Source of the DNA: Bacteroidota bacterium | GTDB lineage: Bacteria; Bacteroidota; Bacteroidia; B-17B0; Aurantibacillaceae | Direction of reading: 5' to 3' | Length of the DNA stretch: 64,000 nt | Assembly (NCBI GenBank): GCA_021155905.1 | Contig: JAJNBG010000014.1 | Coordinates: 62,001-126,000, forward strand | In this document: one piece after another, positions 8,553-16,292 of the stretch | How positions within the stretch are numbered: position 1 is the stretch's first letter | How the letters are laid out: every line of letters begins with the position of its first letter | The notes under the pieces: model-generated | The model's input: only the letters and a program-made list of their open reading frames with translations | Told to the model about the DNA's origin: nothing | The model's database searches: none | Program-made: the position numbers and the translations under genes

Positions 8553-10295
8553 ATGATGCATTTTAAATCCCTATTGATATTATTCATATTTCTATCTTTT
8601 TCTTCCATAGCCCAGCCTAAAAAAGAATATTACGATAGCGAACAAACCAAAATAAAATCCGAAAGCAATATTGTAAAAGGTATGCCTCATGGGAGGCATG
8701 TCGAATATTATAAAAATGGCAACATTTCCCGAAGAGGTTCATTTTACAATGGTAAAGAAGACAGTACCTGGTATTTTTATTATGAAAACAAAATTTTAAA
8801 AGCAACCGAAAATTATAACCGTGGAAAAAAGAACGGACATAACTTTTATTATTTTAAAACAGGTGAACTGGCACAGGAAACTGTTTTCAATCAAAACCAG
8901 GCAGATAGCGTATGGACCTCTTACTATGAAAATAAAACCGTAAAAAGCCGCGAATCATTTTCGAAAGGAAAAAAACAGGGCGAATGGCTGTATTATTTTG
9001 ATAATGGACAATTGGAAAGTTCAGGGAAATTTGAAAATGACCTCAAAGAAGGCGAAGTAAAGACATTCTATAAAAACGGGAAACCGGCGTCTATCGAGAA
9101 TTTTTGTAAAAATAAACCATGCGGAAAAAGCATGGAATACTACGAAAACGGCAAGCAGAAATTTGAGAAAGAATTTACAGACTCGGTAACTTTTATGATT
9201 CACAATATGTGGAATGAAAACGGAAAGCCTATTATCGTCAACGGAAACGGGACTTTAACCGCTCAATATAATACCGGTATTATCAAAGCTCAGGGCGCAT
9301 ACAAGGACGGATTCATGAACGGTTTATGGCGATACTTCCATCCAAACGGAGAACTGGATTACGAAGCCACTTATGAAAAAGGGGGTTTAAATGGGTATTA
9401 TTCGTCTTATTATCAAAACCATAAAATAAAAAGTGAGGGTCCATTTGTGAACGGAAAGAAAAACGGGCTCTGGAAATTCTTTACCGAAAAAGGGGAAATG
9501 GAAATGAAAGGAACGTTGAAAAACGGTTTGCGTGACGGTAAATGGACCTATTACTACAGTAATGGAAATAAAGAATCTGAAGGGATCTTTGCTGATGATA
9601 AACAAAACGGAACCTGGGAATATTTTTATCCAACCACAGAAAAATGGAAAACTGGAAATTTTGAAAATGATATAAAAACCGGCATTTGGACAACCTGGTT
9701 TGAGAATGGAAAAAAATTACAGGAAGGCCCCTATGTAGCGGGCAAAGAAGACGGACAATGGCAAAGTTGGTATAATACAGGCCAACTGAAAGATCAGGGC
9801 AGCTTTAAGACCGGGCAAATCATAGGATTGTGGGAAGGTTGGTACATCAATGGAAAGCCTAACTACAAAGGTGTTTATAATGAGAAGGGCAAAAAACAGG
9901 GAGAATGGGAATACTGGTTTGATACGGGCAAATACAGGGAAAAAGGGTCTTATGTTAGCGGCATCAAACACGGACACTGGGTGAGCTATTTCGAGAAAGG
10001 GAATTATGTGGATAGCGACGGGTATTACAGTAAGGGGAAGCAGCATGGCACCTGGACTTACTATTATGAAACCGGTGGAATTATGAAAACTCAAAGCTTC
10101 AAAGACGGTCATTTATCCGGAAAATCTGTAAGCTATTACACCAATAATAAAATCCAATCTGTAAGTAATTATAAAATTATCGGCGAAAAACGTAAAGGAA
10201 AAAAACAAAGCGTAGCCAATGGCGATTGGATTTTTTATGATAAAACCGGCAAAGAAATCAGCAGAATAAGCTACAAGAACGGTGTGAAAAAGTAA
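8553..10295 (+). CDS. Exported MORN-repeat protein (YwqK-like)
   Basis: A 580-aa protein with a signal peptide (MMHFKSLLILFIFLSFSSIAQ), followed by about two dozen tandem repeats of roughly 23 residues with the pattern G-x-W-x-Y-Y-x-x-N-G-x-x-x-x-x-G-x-x-x-x-G-K-x-x-G. This is the MORN_2 motif, which builds an elongated beta-sheet. Databases often name such proteins YwqK-family antitoxins, but length, secretion and context do not support a toxin-antitoxin role. A surface or periplasmic scaffold is more likely. It could use ATG 8553 or the second ATG at 8556. The next gene, a lipoprotein, lies 63 bases away. Confidence 0.85.
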   Translation: MMHFKSLLILFIFLSFSSIAQPKKEYYDSEQTKIKSESNIVKGMPHGRHVEYYKNGNISRRGSFYNGKEDSTWYFYYENKILKATENYNRGKKNGHNFYYFKTGELAQETVFNQNQADSVWTSYYENKTVKSRESFSKGKKQGEWLYYFDNGQLESSGKFENDLKEGEVKTFYKNGKPASIENFCKNKPCGKSMEYYENGKQKFEKEFTDSVTFMIHNMWNENGKPIIVNGNGTLTAQYNTGIIKAQGAYKDGFMNGLWRYFHPNGELDYEATYEKGGLNGYYSSYYQNHKIKSEGPFVNGKKNGLWKFFTEKGEMEMKGTLKNGLRDGKWTYYYSNGNKESEGIFADDKQNGTWEYFYPTTEKWKTGNFENDIKTGIWTTWFENGKKLQEGPYVAGKEDGQWQSWYNTGQLKDQGSFKTGQIIGLWEGWYINGKPNYKGVYNEKGKKQGEWEYWFDTGKYREKGSYVSGIKHGHWVSYFEKGNYVDSDGYYSKGKQHGTWTYYYETGGIMKTQSFKDGHLSGKSVSYYTNNKIQSVSNYKIIGEKRKGKKQSVANGDWIFYDKTGKEISRISYKNGVKK

Positions 10296-10358
10296 GCTAA
10301 AAATTACTATGATTCTTTTTAAGAATAAAGTATATTTACTAATTAATAAATACTTTAT

Positions 10359-11189
10359 ATGCTTTTAAAAATTAAAACATTTGTATTGATCAGTTCTGCT
10401 TTCATCTTATTAAATGGATGTGGAGGAAGCAAACAGGAAGAAGTTGATGCTTCTGAAGAAGACAGTACAATTGTAGGCCTTGATTCTCAGAAAATTTCAG
10501 CACAAAACGTTTTTAACACGATTCCTTCGCGAGCTACTATTTTAGATTTAACTAAACTGGCGAGTACTGAATACAATGTCCAATATCTTAACAACCCTGA
10601 CGACGTTAGTAAATACTCTTTAGAGAGCAGCAGAGCCTTAAATTTGGGTGTTTATGGCGCTGATTTAAATGTAGCCAGTATCTACGAGCAAACGCAGGAA
10701 TCTATGTTATTCTTTAAATGCGTAAGTATTATCGCTAAAAGTATCGGCGTAAGCAATTCATTTGATGAAAATATGGGTGACCGTATGATTGCCAATCAAT
10801 CAAACCGTGACTCAACTTTAAATATTATTACACAGGCGTTCAAAAGTGCTGATAACACCTTAAGAAAAAATGGCCGCCCTGGAACCTCGTCTTTACTGGT
10901 TGCCGGTGCCTGGATCGAGGGTTTGTATGTGGCTTGCCAGACAGCTAAGGAAACTAAAAATGAGCCGATCATTAAAGAAATCTTCAATCAAAAAGAATCC
11001 TTAAATAACCTGATTGAGTTACTGGAATCATCTAAAGTGAGTAGCGAAGCGGATTACATCATCAATGATCTTTATGACATCAAGAAAATTCTTGAATCAA
11101 AAACAGATGATGTTTTTACCATTAATGCCTTAACCGAACTGGATAAAAAAATCACAGCTCTCAGAAACCAGATCATTTCCAACAAATAA
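10359..11189 (+). CDS. Lipoprotein of unknown function
   Basis: 276 aa with a lipoprotein signal: a basic start, a hydrophobic run and the lipobox LLNGC, giving a lipidated Cys at residue 21 followed by GGSKQEE. The mature part is acidic at first (EEDS), then mostly alpha-helical by composition, without repeats or cysteines that suggest cofactor binding. I do not recognise a family. Four bases separate its stop from the following ATG, so it is co-transcribed with the carbonic anhydrase-like gene. Confidence 0.75.
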   Translation: MLLKIKTFVLISSAFILLNGCGGSKQEEVDASEEDSTIVGLDSQKISAQNVFNTIPSRATILDLTKLASTEYNVQYLNNPDDVSKYSLESSRALNLGVYGADLNVASIYEQTQESMLFFKCVSIIAKSIGVSNSFDENMGDRMIANQSNRDSTLNIITQAFKSADNTLRKNGRPGTSSLLVAGAWIEGLYVACQTAKETKNEPIIKEIFNQKESLNNLIELLESSKVSSEADYIINDLYDIKKILESKTDDVFTINALTELDKKITALRNQIISNK

Positions 11190-11193
11190 GCAC

Positions 11194-11706
11194 ATGTCTT
11201 TTATTTTACCAGTCAACGGTATCGAACCGGCTTTTGGAAAGAACACGTTTATTGCGCCCAATGCAACAATTGTGGGTGATGTAGTGTGCGGAGACGATTG
11301 CAGTTTCTGGTTTAATGCTGTGGTGCGTGGTGATGTTAATTCAATACGCCTTGGAAACAAAGTTAATATACAGGATGGTGCGGTTATTCATTGCACCTAT
11401 CAAAAAACAAAAACCATTCTTGGAAATAATGTGTCCGTAGGTCATAACGCTATTGTTCATGGAAGCCTGGTTCACGATAATGTATTGATTGGCATGGGCG
11501 CCATTGTGATGGATAATTGCGAAATTGGATCTAACTCTATCATTGCTGCAGGTGCAGTACTGACGGAAGGCACAAAAGTACCAAGTGGCTGCATTTTTGC
11601 CGGAGTGCCGGCAAAAAAAGTAAAAGATATTTCAGAGGAATTAATTAGCGGGGAAATCAACCGAATCGCGAATAATTATCTGATGTATAGTAGCTGGTTT
11701 AAATAA
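11194..11706 (+). CDS. Gamma-carbonic anhydrase-like hexapeptide-repeat protein
   Basis: 170-aa left-handed beta-helix protein. Hexapeptide repeats run from about residue 15 to 130. The three zinc-binding histidines of gamma-class carbonic anhydrases are visible as H66 (GAVIHCTY), H84 and H89 (SVGHNAIVHG). Relatives include PaaY, a thioesterase linked to phenylacetate loci, but there is no direct linkage here: the paa genes end 2.7 kb upstream. The safest call is a gamma-CA-like metalloenzyme. It abuts the convergent small lipoprotein with no spacer. Confidence 0.88.
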   Translation: MSFILPVNGIEPAFGKNTFIAPNATIVGDVVCGDDCSFWFNAVVRGDVNSIRLGNKVNIQDGAVIHCTYQKTKTILGNNVSVGHNAIVHGSLVHDNVLIGMGAIVMDNCEIGSNSIIAAGAVLTEGTKVPSGCIFAGVPAKKVKDISEELISGEINRIANNYLMYSSWFK

Positions 11707-11898
11707 CTAATCTTTCAGTTTACAAGTCGTTTCTCCGGCTGAAAGCGATTTACAATACTTTTTAGCATAACTCCTGGTGGATTCAAGGGTACCGGATTCA
11801 TAAGTGCCTTTGGAACTTGTACATTCGCAGGTACGTTCTTTTTTACATGAAACGGCAAAAAACAGGAAAATCAGGGCGCTAATTCTTGTAAATTTCAT
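11707..11898 (-). CDS. Small cysteine-rich lipoprotein
   Basis: A 63-aa protein starting MKFTRISALIFLFFAVSC, a classic short lipoprotein signal with lipobox AVSC. An in-frame ATG 18 bases further up would add MIILFK, but the chosen start gives a normal n-region. The mature protein is about 45 residues and has four further cysteines, apt for two disulfides. Its stop (minus strand, 11707-11709) directly abuts the stop of the + strand gene. Function unknown. Confidence 0.65.
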   Translation of the reverse strand: MKFTRISALIFLFFAVSCKKERTCECTSSKGTYESGTLESTRSYAKKYCKSLSAGETTCKLKD

Positions 11899-11946
11899 TT
11901 TGAATAGGATTATCAAGCTAAAATAAACAATTAATTGCTAATAAAA

Positions 11947-11978
11947 TTTGGATTTTTCCGAATTAGCCTATATATTTG
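11947..11978 (+). promoter_or_regulatory. rpsU promoter
   Basis: TTTG at 11947-11950 and TATATTTG at 11971-11978 are separated by 20 bases, an exact fit to the Bacteroidota housekeeping promoter. The leader to the rpsU ATG would be about 28 bases, AT-rich and without a Shine-Dalgarno sequence. Confidence 0.75.
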
Positions 11979-12011
11979 CAACCCAATTTAAAATTAAAAT
12001 AAAATTATATA

Positions 12012-12209
12012 ATGTTAATAGTAGCAGTAAAAGAAGGTGAAAGCATTGAAAAAGCTTTAAAAAAGTTCAAGAAGAAATTTGAAAAAACAGGTGTTGTTAA
12101 GCAATTACGTGTACGTAAAAATTTCGAAAAACCATCGATCACAAACAGACAAACCCGCATTAAAGCTGTTTACAAGCAAAAAATGCAATTGGGTTTAGCT
12201 GCTGAATAA
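12012..12209 (+). CDS. rpsU: 30S ribosomal protein bS21
   Basis: 65-aa, very basic small-subunit protein with the typical start MLIVAVKEGESIEKALKKFK, the KTGVVKQLRVRKNFEKPS motif and a basic tail. In Bacteroidota bS21 is part of the pocket that hides the anti-Shine-Dalgarno end of 16S rRNA. Its mRNA here has no Shine-Dalgarno. The gene precedes xerC and hpf, a common order in this phylum. A strong hairpin terminator follows directly. Confidence 0.97.
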   Translation: MLIVAVKEGESIEKALKKFKKKFEKTGVVKQLRVRKNFEKPSITNRQTRIKAVYKQKMQLGLAAE

Positions 12210-12234
12210 TATATTTCACAGAATTTATACCTTG

Positions 12235-12288
12235 ACCTAAGGGTATATCGAATTTTAAAGTTAAATTCGTTATACCCTTAGGTTTTTT
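12235..12288 (+). terminator. rpsU terminator ending at the xerC start codon
   Basis: ACCTAAGGGTATA (12235-12247) and TATACCCTTAGGT (12271-12283) pair perfectly over 13 bp. After one mismatch a further 7 bp (12249-12255 with 12263-12269) extend the stem, and a T-run fills 12283-12288. The xerC ATG begins at the next base, so the terminator occupies the whole xerC ribosome-binding region. Confidence 0.9.
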
Positions 12289-13179
12289 ATGTTGGATAAG
12301 CATCTATATTCTTTCTTTGATTACCTGACGTACGAAAAGCGGTATTCATCACACACAGTTACTTCCTATAAGAACGATCTTTCACAATTTATAACCTATT
12401 TAAACCCACACCAGGAGGATTTAAACATAGCTGAGATAAACTACCAGCAAATCAGAGCCTGGGTGTCAGTTTTAATTAAAAATAAGATATCCGCACGGTC
12501 TGTCAACCGTAAATTATCTTCTTTAAAATCATTCTTCAAATTCCTGCAGAGAATACAAGTGATTGAGGTTAACCCGATGTCTAAAATTTCAGGGCCAAAA
12601 ACCCCAAAACGACTCCCGGTCTTTGTGGATGAACATCAAATGGAAGACCTGTTTACAGAGATCGCCTTTGAAGAAGGATTTAATGGAGTGCGGGATAAAC
12701 TTATCCTGGATTTGTTTTATCAAACGGGAATCAGAAGATCAGAACTTACACATTTAAAGGAAGTCGATGTTGACTTGTTTAATTCTACCATTAAAGTGCT
12801 GGGTAAACGAAACAAGGAAAGAATCATTCCGATTTCTTTATCCCTGAAACGTAACCTTGAATCCTATTTGCGAGTAAAACAGGAACTAAACTTATCGAAT
12901 ATTATGCTGTTGGTTAGCGAGAAAGGACATACATTAAGCGATCAAAGCGTTTACAGGTCTGTAAAGAAATACCTTTCGCAGGTTACTACCATACAAAAGA
13001 AAAGCCCTCATATTTTACGACATACCTTTGCTACCCACCTTTTAAATAACGGAGCTGACATCAATGCCGTGAAAGATCTTTTAGGGCATGCCAATTTAAG
13101 TGCAACCCAAATTTACACGCACAATACCATCGAGAAATTAAAAAAGTCTTATAAACAAGCGCACCCACGAGGGGAATAA
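12289..13179 (+). CDS. xerC: Tyrosine recombinase XerC
   Basis: 296-aa site-specific recombinase that with XerD resolves chromosome dimers at dif. An N-terminal SAM-like core-binding domain (about 1-95) is followed by the catalytic domain with R149 (TGIRRSEL), K173, H241 and R244 (HILRHTFATH), H267 (LLGHANL) and nucleophile Y276 (IYTH). All catalytic residues are present. Placement between rpsU and hpf is the phylum's housekeeping arrangement, arguing against a mobile-element integrase. ATG 12289 directly follows the U-tract of the rpsU terminator, so expression presumably depends on read-through or an unseen internal start. Confidence 0.92.
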   Translation: MLDKHLYSFFDYLTYEKRYSSHTVTSYKNDLSQFITYLNPHQEDLNIAEINYQQIRAWVSVLIKNKISARSVNRKLSSLKSFFKFLQRIQVIEVNPMSKISGPKTPKRLPVFVDEHQMEDLFTEIAFEEGFNGVRDKLILDLFYQTGIRRSELTHLKEVDVDLFNSTIKVLGKRNKERIIPISLSLKRNLESYLRVKQELNLSNIMLLVSEKGHTLSDQSVYRSVKKYLSQVTTIQKKSPHILRHTFATHLLNNGADINAVKDLLGHANLSATQIYTHNTIEKLKKSYKQAHPRGE

Positions 13180-13221
13180 ATATTTAAATTAACATAGTAT
13201 AAACTAAAACCACAAAAAACA

Positions 13222-13228
13222 AGGAGGA
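13222..13228 (+). promoter_or_regulatory. Strong Shine-Dalgarno in front of hpf
   Basis: AAGGAGG ends seven bases before ATG 13236. It is the only well-placed, near-perfect Shine-Dalgarno I noticed before a gene start in the window, and this phylum rarely uses them. It confirms where hpf translation was meant to begin. Confidence 0.7.
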
Positions 13229-13235
13229 TTTATTA

Positions 13236-13515
13236 TGACAACGAACATTCAATCAATACATTTTGATGCAGACAAAAAATTATTAACGGAGAAGTGATCA
13301 TGCGATTAGACAAATCTTCCAACAGTGAAAATAAAGTGGCTGAGATAAAAATCCTGGCCAAAGGGCAGGAATTATTTTCTAAAAAACAATCTGCTTCTTT
13401 TGAAGAGTCAATTGACCTTGCATGTGAAGCTTTGAAAACGCAAATTAAAAAACATAAAGAAAAATCATCTCCGGCTAATAACCTGGGTTTAAATAATGCA
13501 GATCTCGAGAATTAA
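13236..13515 (+). pseudogene. hpf: Broken hibernation-promoting factor (HPF/RaiA short form)
   Basis: Two out-of-frame pieces of one gene. The 5' piece (13236-13298) encodes MTTNIQSIHFDADKKLL then TEK and a stop. The 3' piece, in another frame through about 13282, reads I-I-N-G-E-V-I-M-R-L-D-K-S-S-N and continues to EALKTQIKKHKEKS, the typical HPF C-terminal half. Compared with the family, about 16-17 residues (the first part of the helix after KKLL) are missing, so roughly 50 bases are deleted and the frame is shifted. The junction AATTATTAA can be read as K-L-L or as I-I-N, which points to deletion between short AT repeats. A GTG at 13294 could start a 73-aa remnant. HPF dimerises stalled ribosomes, and this copy should not. 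Confidence 0.72.
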
Positions 13516-13531
13516 ACTATAATTGATTCCT

Positions 13532-13566
13532 AAAAAAAGAGCTGAAATATTTTCAGCTCTTTTTTT
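13532..13566 (+). terminator. Rho-independent terminator after hpf
   Basis: AGAGCTGAAA (13538-13547) pairs with TTTCAGCTCT (13551-13560) around a 3-base loop, with a run of seven A before and six T after. It ends the rpsU-xerC-hpf unit. Confidence 0.88.
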
Positions 13567-13707
13567 CTGTTCCAAACCTTCGGTAAACCTTGTATTTTAC
13601 GAAGCGTCGTCATCGACTTTTATCCATCGATTTTGATTCTCTATCTTATCAAAAGCGCTGCGAGACTTTTTACTTCCCTGAATTCAAACTTTTTTATACA
13701 TTTGAGA

Positions 13708-15270
13708 GTGCAGGAAAAGGTCAAAATCAATATCATAGGTGCAGGAATTTCGGGCTTATCAGCGGGCAGCTATTTACAAATGAATGGTTTTGACACGCAG
13801 ATTTTCGAAAAGCATTCCATACCCGGAGGCTTATGCACCAGCTGGCAAAATGGGGAATACACCATTGATGGATCCATTCACTGGATCTTAGGTTCTAATA
13901 AAGGCAGCGGTTTTTATAAAATGTGGTCGGAACTGATAGACATGGAAAAAGTTCCTTTTCACAACCATGATATCCGATTACATGTCGAAGTAAAAAATTC
14001 TTCGGATAAGTATGGCAATAAGGTTTTTAAATTGTACACCAATCTTGACAAGTTAAGAGATTATATGCTTGATCTGTCTCCTGAAGATACATCTGTCATT
14101 CACGAGGTGATACAGGATATTAGGAACCTGCAGCAGTTTGAATTACCGCCCGTGATGTACAAACTTCCTCTAATACCTTCTATCATCCGAAGCATTAAAA
14201 TGGCGCGGTACCTGAAGTTTTTATTCTACCTCTCCAAACAAAAAAAAATCACCAATTTTGATATTGCGCGAAAGTTTAAAAGTCCTTTCCTGAAAGAAAG
14301 CTTTGAACTGTTATTTGACGGAGAAGAAATTAAAATGATGGTGCTTAATTTCCCTATGTCTTTCTTTGATAAGGAATGCGCAGGATATCCAATTGGCGGC
14401 TCTTTAAGCTGGGCTCAGCGAATTGCCGATAATTATATAGCCATGGGCGGAAAGATCCATTACAATACACCCGTTAAGAAAATATTGACTGAAAATAATG
14501 AAGCCAAAGGATTATTAGTCAGAAATGATGTGATTCATAAAAGTGATATTGTATTGTCTACTGCTGATTGGTACAAATCGGTGTTTGAGTACCTGGATGG
14601 AAAATACACGGATGATACTATTTTAAAATTAAGGGACGGAAAAATACTGGATGTTTATTATTCGATTCTGTTGGTTTCATTTGGCTTAAAAAAAAGCTAC
14701 AAAGAGTACCCCCATTTTTCCCGGTTCCCGACAGAAGTTAAACTGAAATCGCCCTGTGGCAAGTCATGGGACCGTTTAGAAGCTCATTTTTATAATTACG
14801 ATCCTACCCTGGCACCTGAAGGAAAAACAGTCATGGCTTGCAGTTTCTATACAACCAATGGTAAATACTGGATCGACCTGCGAAAAAATGAGCGCGTTAA
14901 ATATCGTCAGGAGAAAAAAAAATTTACAGATGCCCTGATTGAATTATTGAATGTAAAATTCCCTGGTATAAAAGAGGACATAGAGGTAGTTGATTTTGCA
15001 ACACCTGCCACAGTTTTGCGTTATACCAATAACTGGCAGGGCAGTGCTCAGGGCTGGCTGCCTGGAAAAAATATGGTCGCGTCTTCTCCCGTTAAATTTA
15101 CTTTACCCAACCTTAAAAATTATTATTATGCAAGCCATTGGGGGCAGGCGGGCGGTGGTATTCCTATCTCACTAATTCAGGCGAGAGACGTTGCTAAATT
15201 GATCTGCAAAAAAAACAAGAAAGAATTCGACCCTCAGAAAGGGATGAATTCTGGATGGAACAAAACCTAA
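13708..15270 (+). CDS. FAD-dependent oxidoreductase of the phytoene desaturase/CrtI family
   Basis: About 520 aa with an N-terminal dinucleotide-binding fold VKINIIGAGISGLSAGSYL and the following EKHSIPGGLC. The C-terminal FAD segment is HWGQAGGGIPISLIQARDVA (about 480-500). Family members are carotenoid desaturases and isomerases or related retinol-saturase-like enzymes, and substrate cannot be decided. An ATG at 13633 would add 25 residues unlike any family member, so GTG 13708 (or TTG 13702) is the likelier start because it places the Rossmann motif near the N-terminus. Its stop overlaps the convergent glycosyltransferase by four bases. No phytoene synthase is nearby. Confidence 0.82.
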   Translation: MQEKVKINIIGAGISGLSAGSYLQMNGFDTQIFEKHSIPGGLCTSWQNGEYTIDGSIHWILGSNKGSGFYKMWSELIDMEKVPFHNHDIRLHVEVKNSSDKYGNKVFKLYTNLDKLRDYMLDLSPEDTSVIHEVIQDIRNLQQFELPPVMYKLPLIPSIIRSIKMARYLKFLFYLSKQKKITNFDIARKFKSPFLKESFELLFDGEEIKMMVLNFPMSFFDKECAGYPIGGSLSWAQRIADNYIAMGGKIHYNTPVKKILTENNEAKGLLVRNDVIHKSDIVLSTADWYKSVFEYLDGKYTDDTILKLRDGKILDVYYSILLVSFGLKKSYKEYPHFSRFPTEVKLKSPCGKSWDRLEAHFYNYDPTLAPEGKTVMACSFYTTNGKYWIDLRKNERVKYRQEKKKFTDALIELLNVKFPGIKEDIEVVDFATPATVLRYTNNWQGSAQGWLPGKNMVASSPVKFTLPNLKNYYYASHWGQAGGGIPISLIQARDVAKLICKKNKKEFDPQKGMNSGWNKT

Positions 15271-16289
15271 TTTAACTGGCTGTAAAATTTTTTCGCTTTC
15301 ACGAAGTGTAGATACACGATGTTTTTTCTGTAAACGCCCGTAGTTGCATCTCTGAAATCAGGCATTTCTTTCATCTGTTTTCGTTTTTTTAAAGTTGAAT
15401 CTAAGTGCGCGTAGTAAGAACCATGTGCCTTAATCACAGCAATAAAATGCGCGCCGTGTCCTTCAAACAAAAACTTAAACGCGGCTATACAGTCAAGAAT
15501 CATACGGTATAAAATTTTAAAAGCAAAGAAAGGTGCGGCTGAATTTTTAGTCAGAGTAATTAAATTATTGCGGAAATTTAAAAAGGTTTTCCTGGGACTT
15601 AATTTGTTCAGGGTTCCGCCTCCAACATGATACACAACTGATTTAGGTTCCACAAAAATAGTGTATCCAATATTTTTCATACGCCAGCACACATCAATCT
15701 CTTCCATGTGCGCAAAATAATCATCATCAAAGCCATTGACTTTCCAAAAGGCTTCTGCTCTCACAAACATACAAGCGCCGGTAGCCCAAAATACTTCCAT
15801 GGCAGAGTCGTACTGCCCCCTATCCTCTTCCAATATATTAAATATTCTTCCTCTGCAAAATGGATAACCGTACTTATCAATAAACCCTCCGGCAGCACCG
15901 GCATATTCAAATTTTGAGCGATGCTTGTAGTCCAGTATTTTTGGCTGACAGGCTGCAATCTTCGGATCGGAATCCATGAACTGAATGATCGGTTCAATCC
16001 AGTTCTCTGTCACTTCTACATCAGAATTTAATAATATGTAGTATTCCGCTTTAACTTGTCTTAAGGCCAGGTTATAGCCTTTAGAGAATCCGTCATTGGA
16101 CGGATTGATAATAATAGAAACCTGAGGATAATTGTTTTGCAAAAACACCACGCTATCATCTGACGATTGATTGTCAGCAACAATAATTTGAGCACCAGAA
16201 GAAAATTTTATAACAGCAGGAAGAAACTTTTCTAAAAAAGATCGTCCATTCCAGTTTAAAATAACAACCGCTACTTTATTGTCCTGCAT
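15267..16289 (-). CDS. Family 2 glycosyltransferase
   Basis: 340-aa GT-A enzyme resembling rhamnosyltransferases of cell-surface glycans. Visible are VAVVILNWNGRSFL at the N-terminus, the nucleotide-binding ADNQSSDDS (about 38-46), LLNSDVEV with the metal-binding D (87-94), and FFAHMEEIDVCWR-type acceptor residues (ED-x-D/W region near 205-215). There are no clear membrane spans. It follows the GWxTD gene by three bases on the same strand, so they are co-transcribed. Sugar and acceptor unknown. Confidence 0.88.
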   Translation of the reverse strand: MQDNKVAVVILNWNGRSFLEKFLPAVIKFSSGAQIIVADNQSSDDSVVFLQNNYPQVSIIINPSNDGFSKGYNLALRQVKAEYYILLNSDVEVTENWIEPIIQFMDSDPKIAACQPKILDYKHRSKFEYAGAAGGFIDKYGYPFCRGRIFNILEEDRGQYDSAMEVFWATGACMFVRAEAFWKVNGFDDDYFAHMEEIDVCWRMKNIGYTIFVEPKSVVYHVGGGTLNKLSPRKTFLNFRNNLITLTKNSAAPFFAFKILYRMILDCIAAFKFLFEGHGAHFIAVIKAHGSYYAHLDSTLKKRKQMKEMPDFRDATTGVYRKNIVYLHFVKAKKFYSQLN

Positions 16290-16292
16290 AAA

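Noticed and set aside
8553-10295. Toxin-antitoxin system (YwqK antitoxin name)
   Set aside because: The 580-aa MORN protein has a signal peptide and no toxin partner, so the database name does not fit a TA role.
11194-11706. Calling the gamma-CA protein paaY
   Set aside because: It is 2.7 kb from paaG, in a run with a lipoprotein, and the motif is shared by many gamma-CA relatives.
12289-13179. Tyrosine recombinase as the integrase of a mobile element
   Set aside because: It lies in the housekeeping rpsU-xerC-hpf order, no attachment-site repeat or cargo is present, and its sequence ends like XerC.
13236-13515. Programmed frameshift in hpf
   Set aside because: Residues are missing at the junction, so a simple slip would not restore a full HPF, and no slippery site with a downstream structure is seen.
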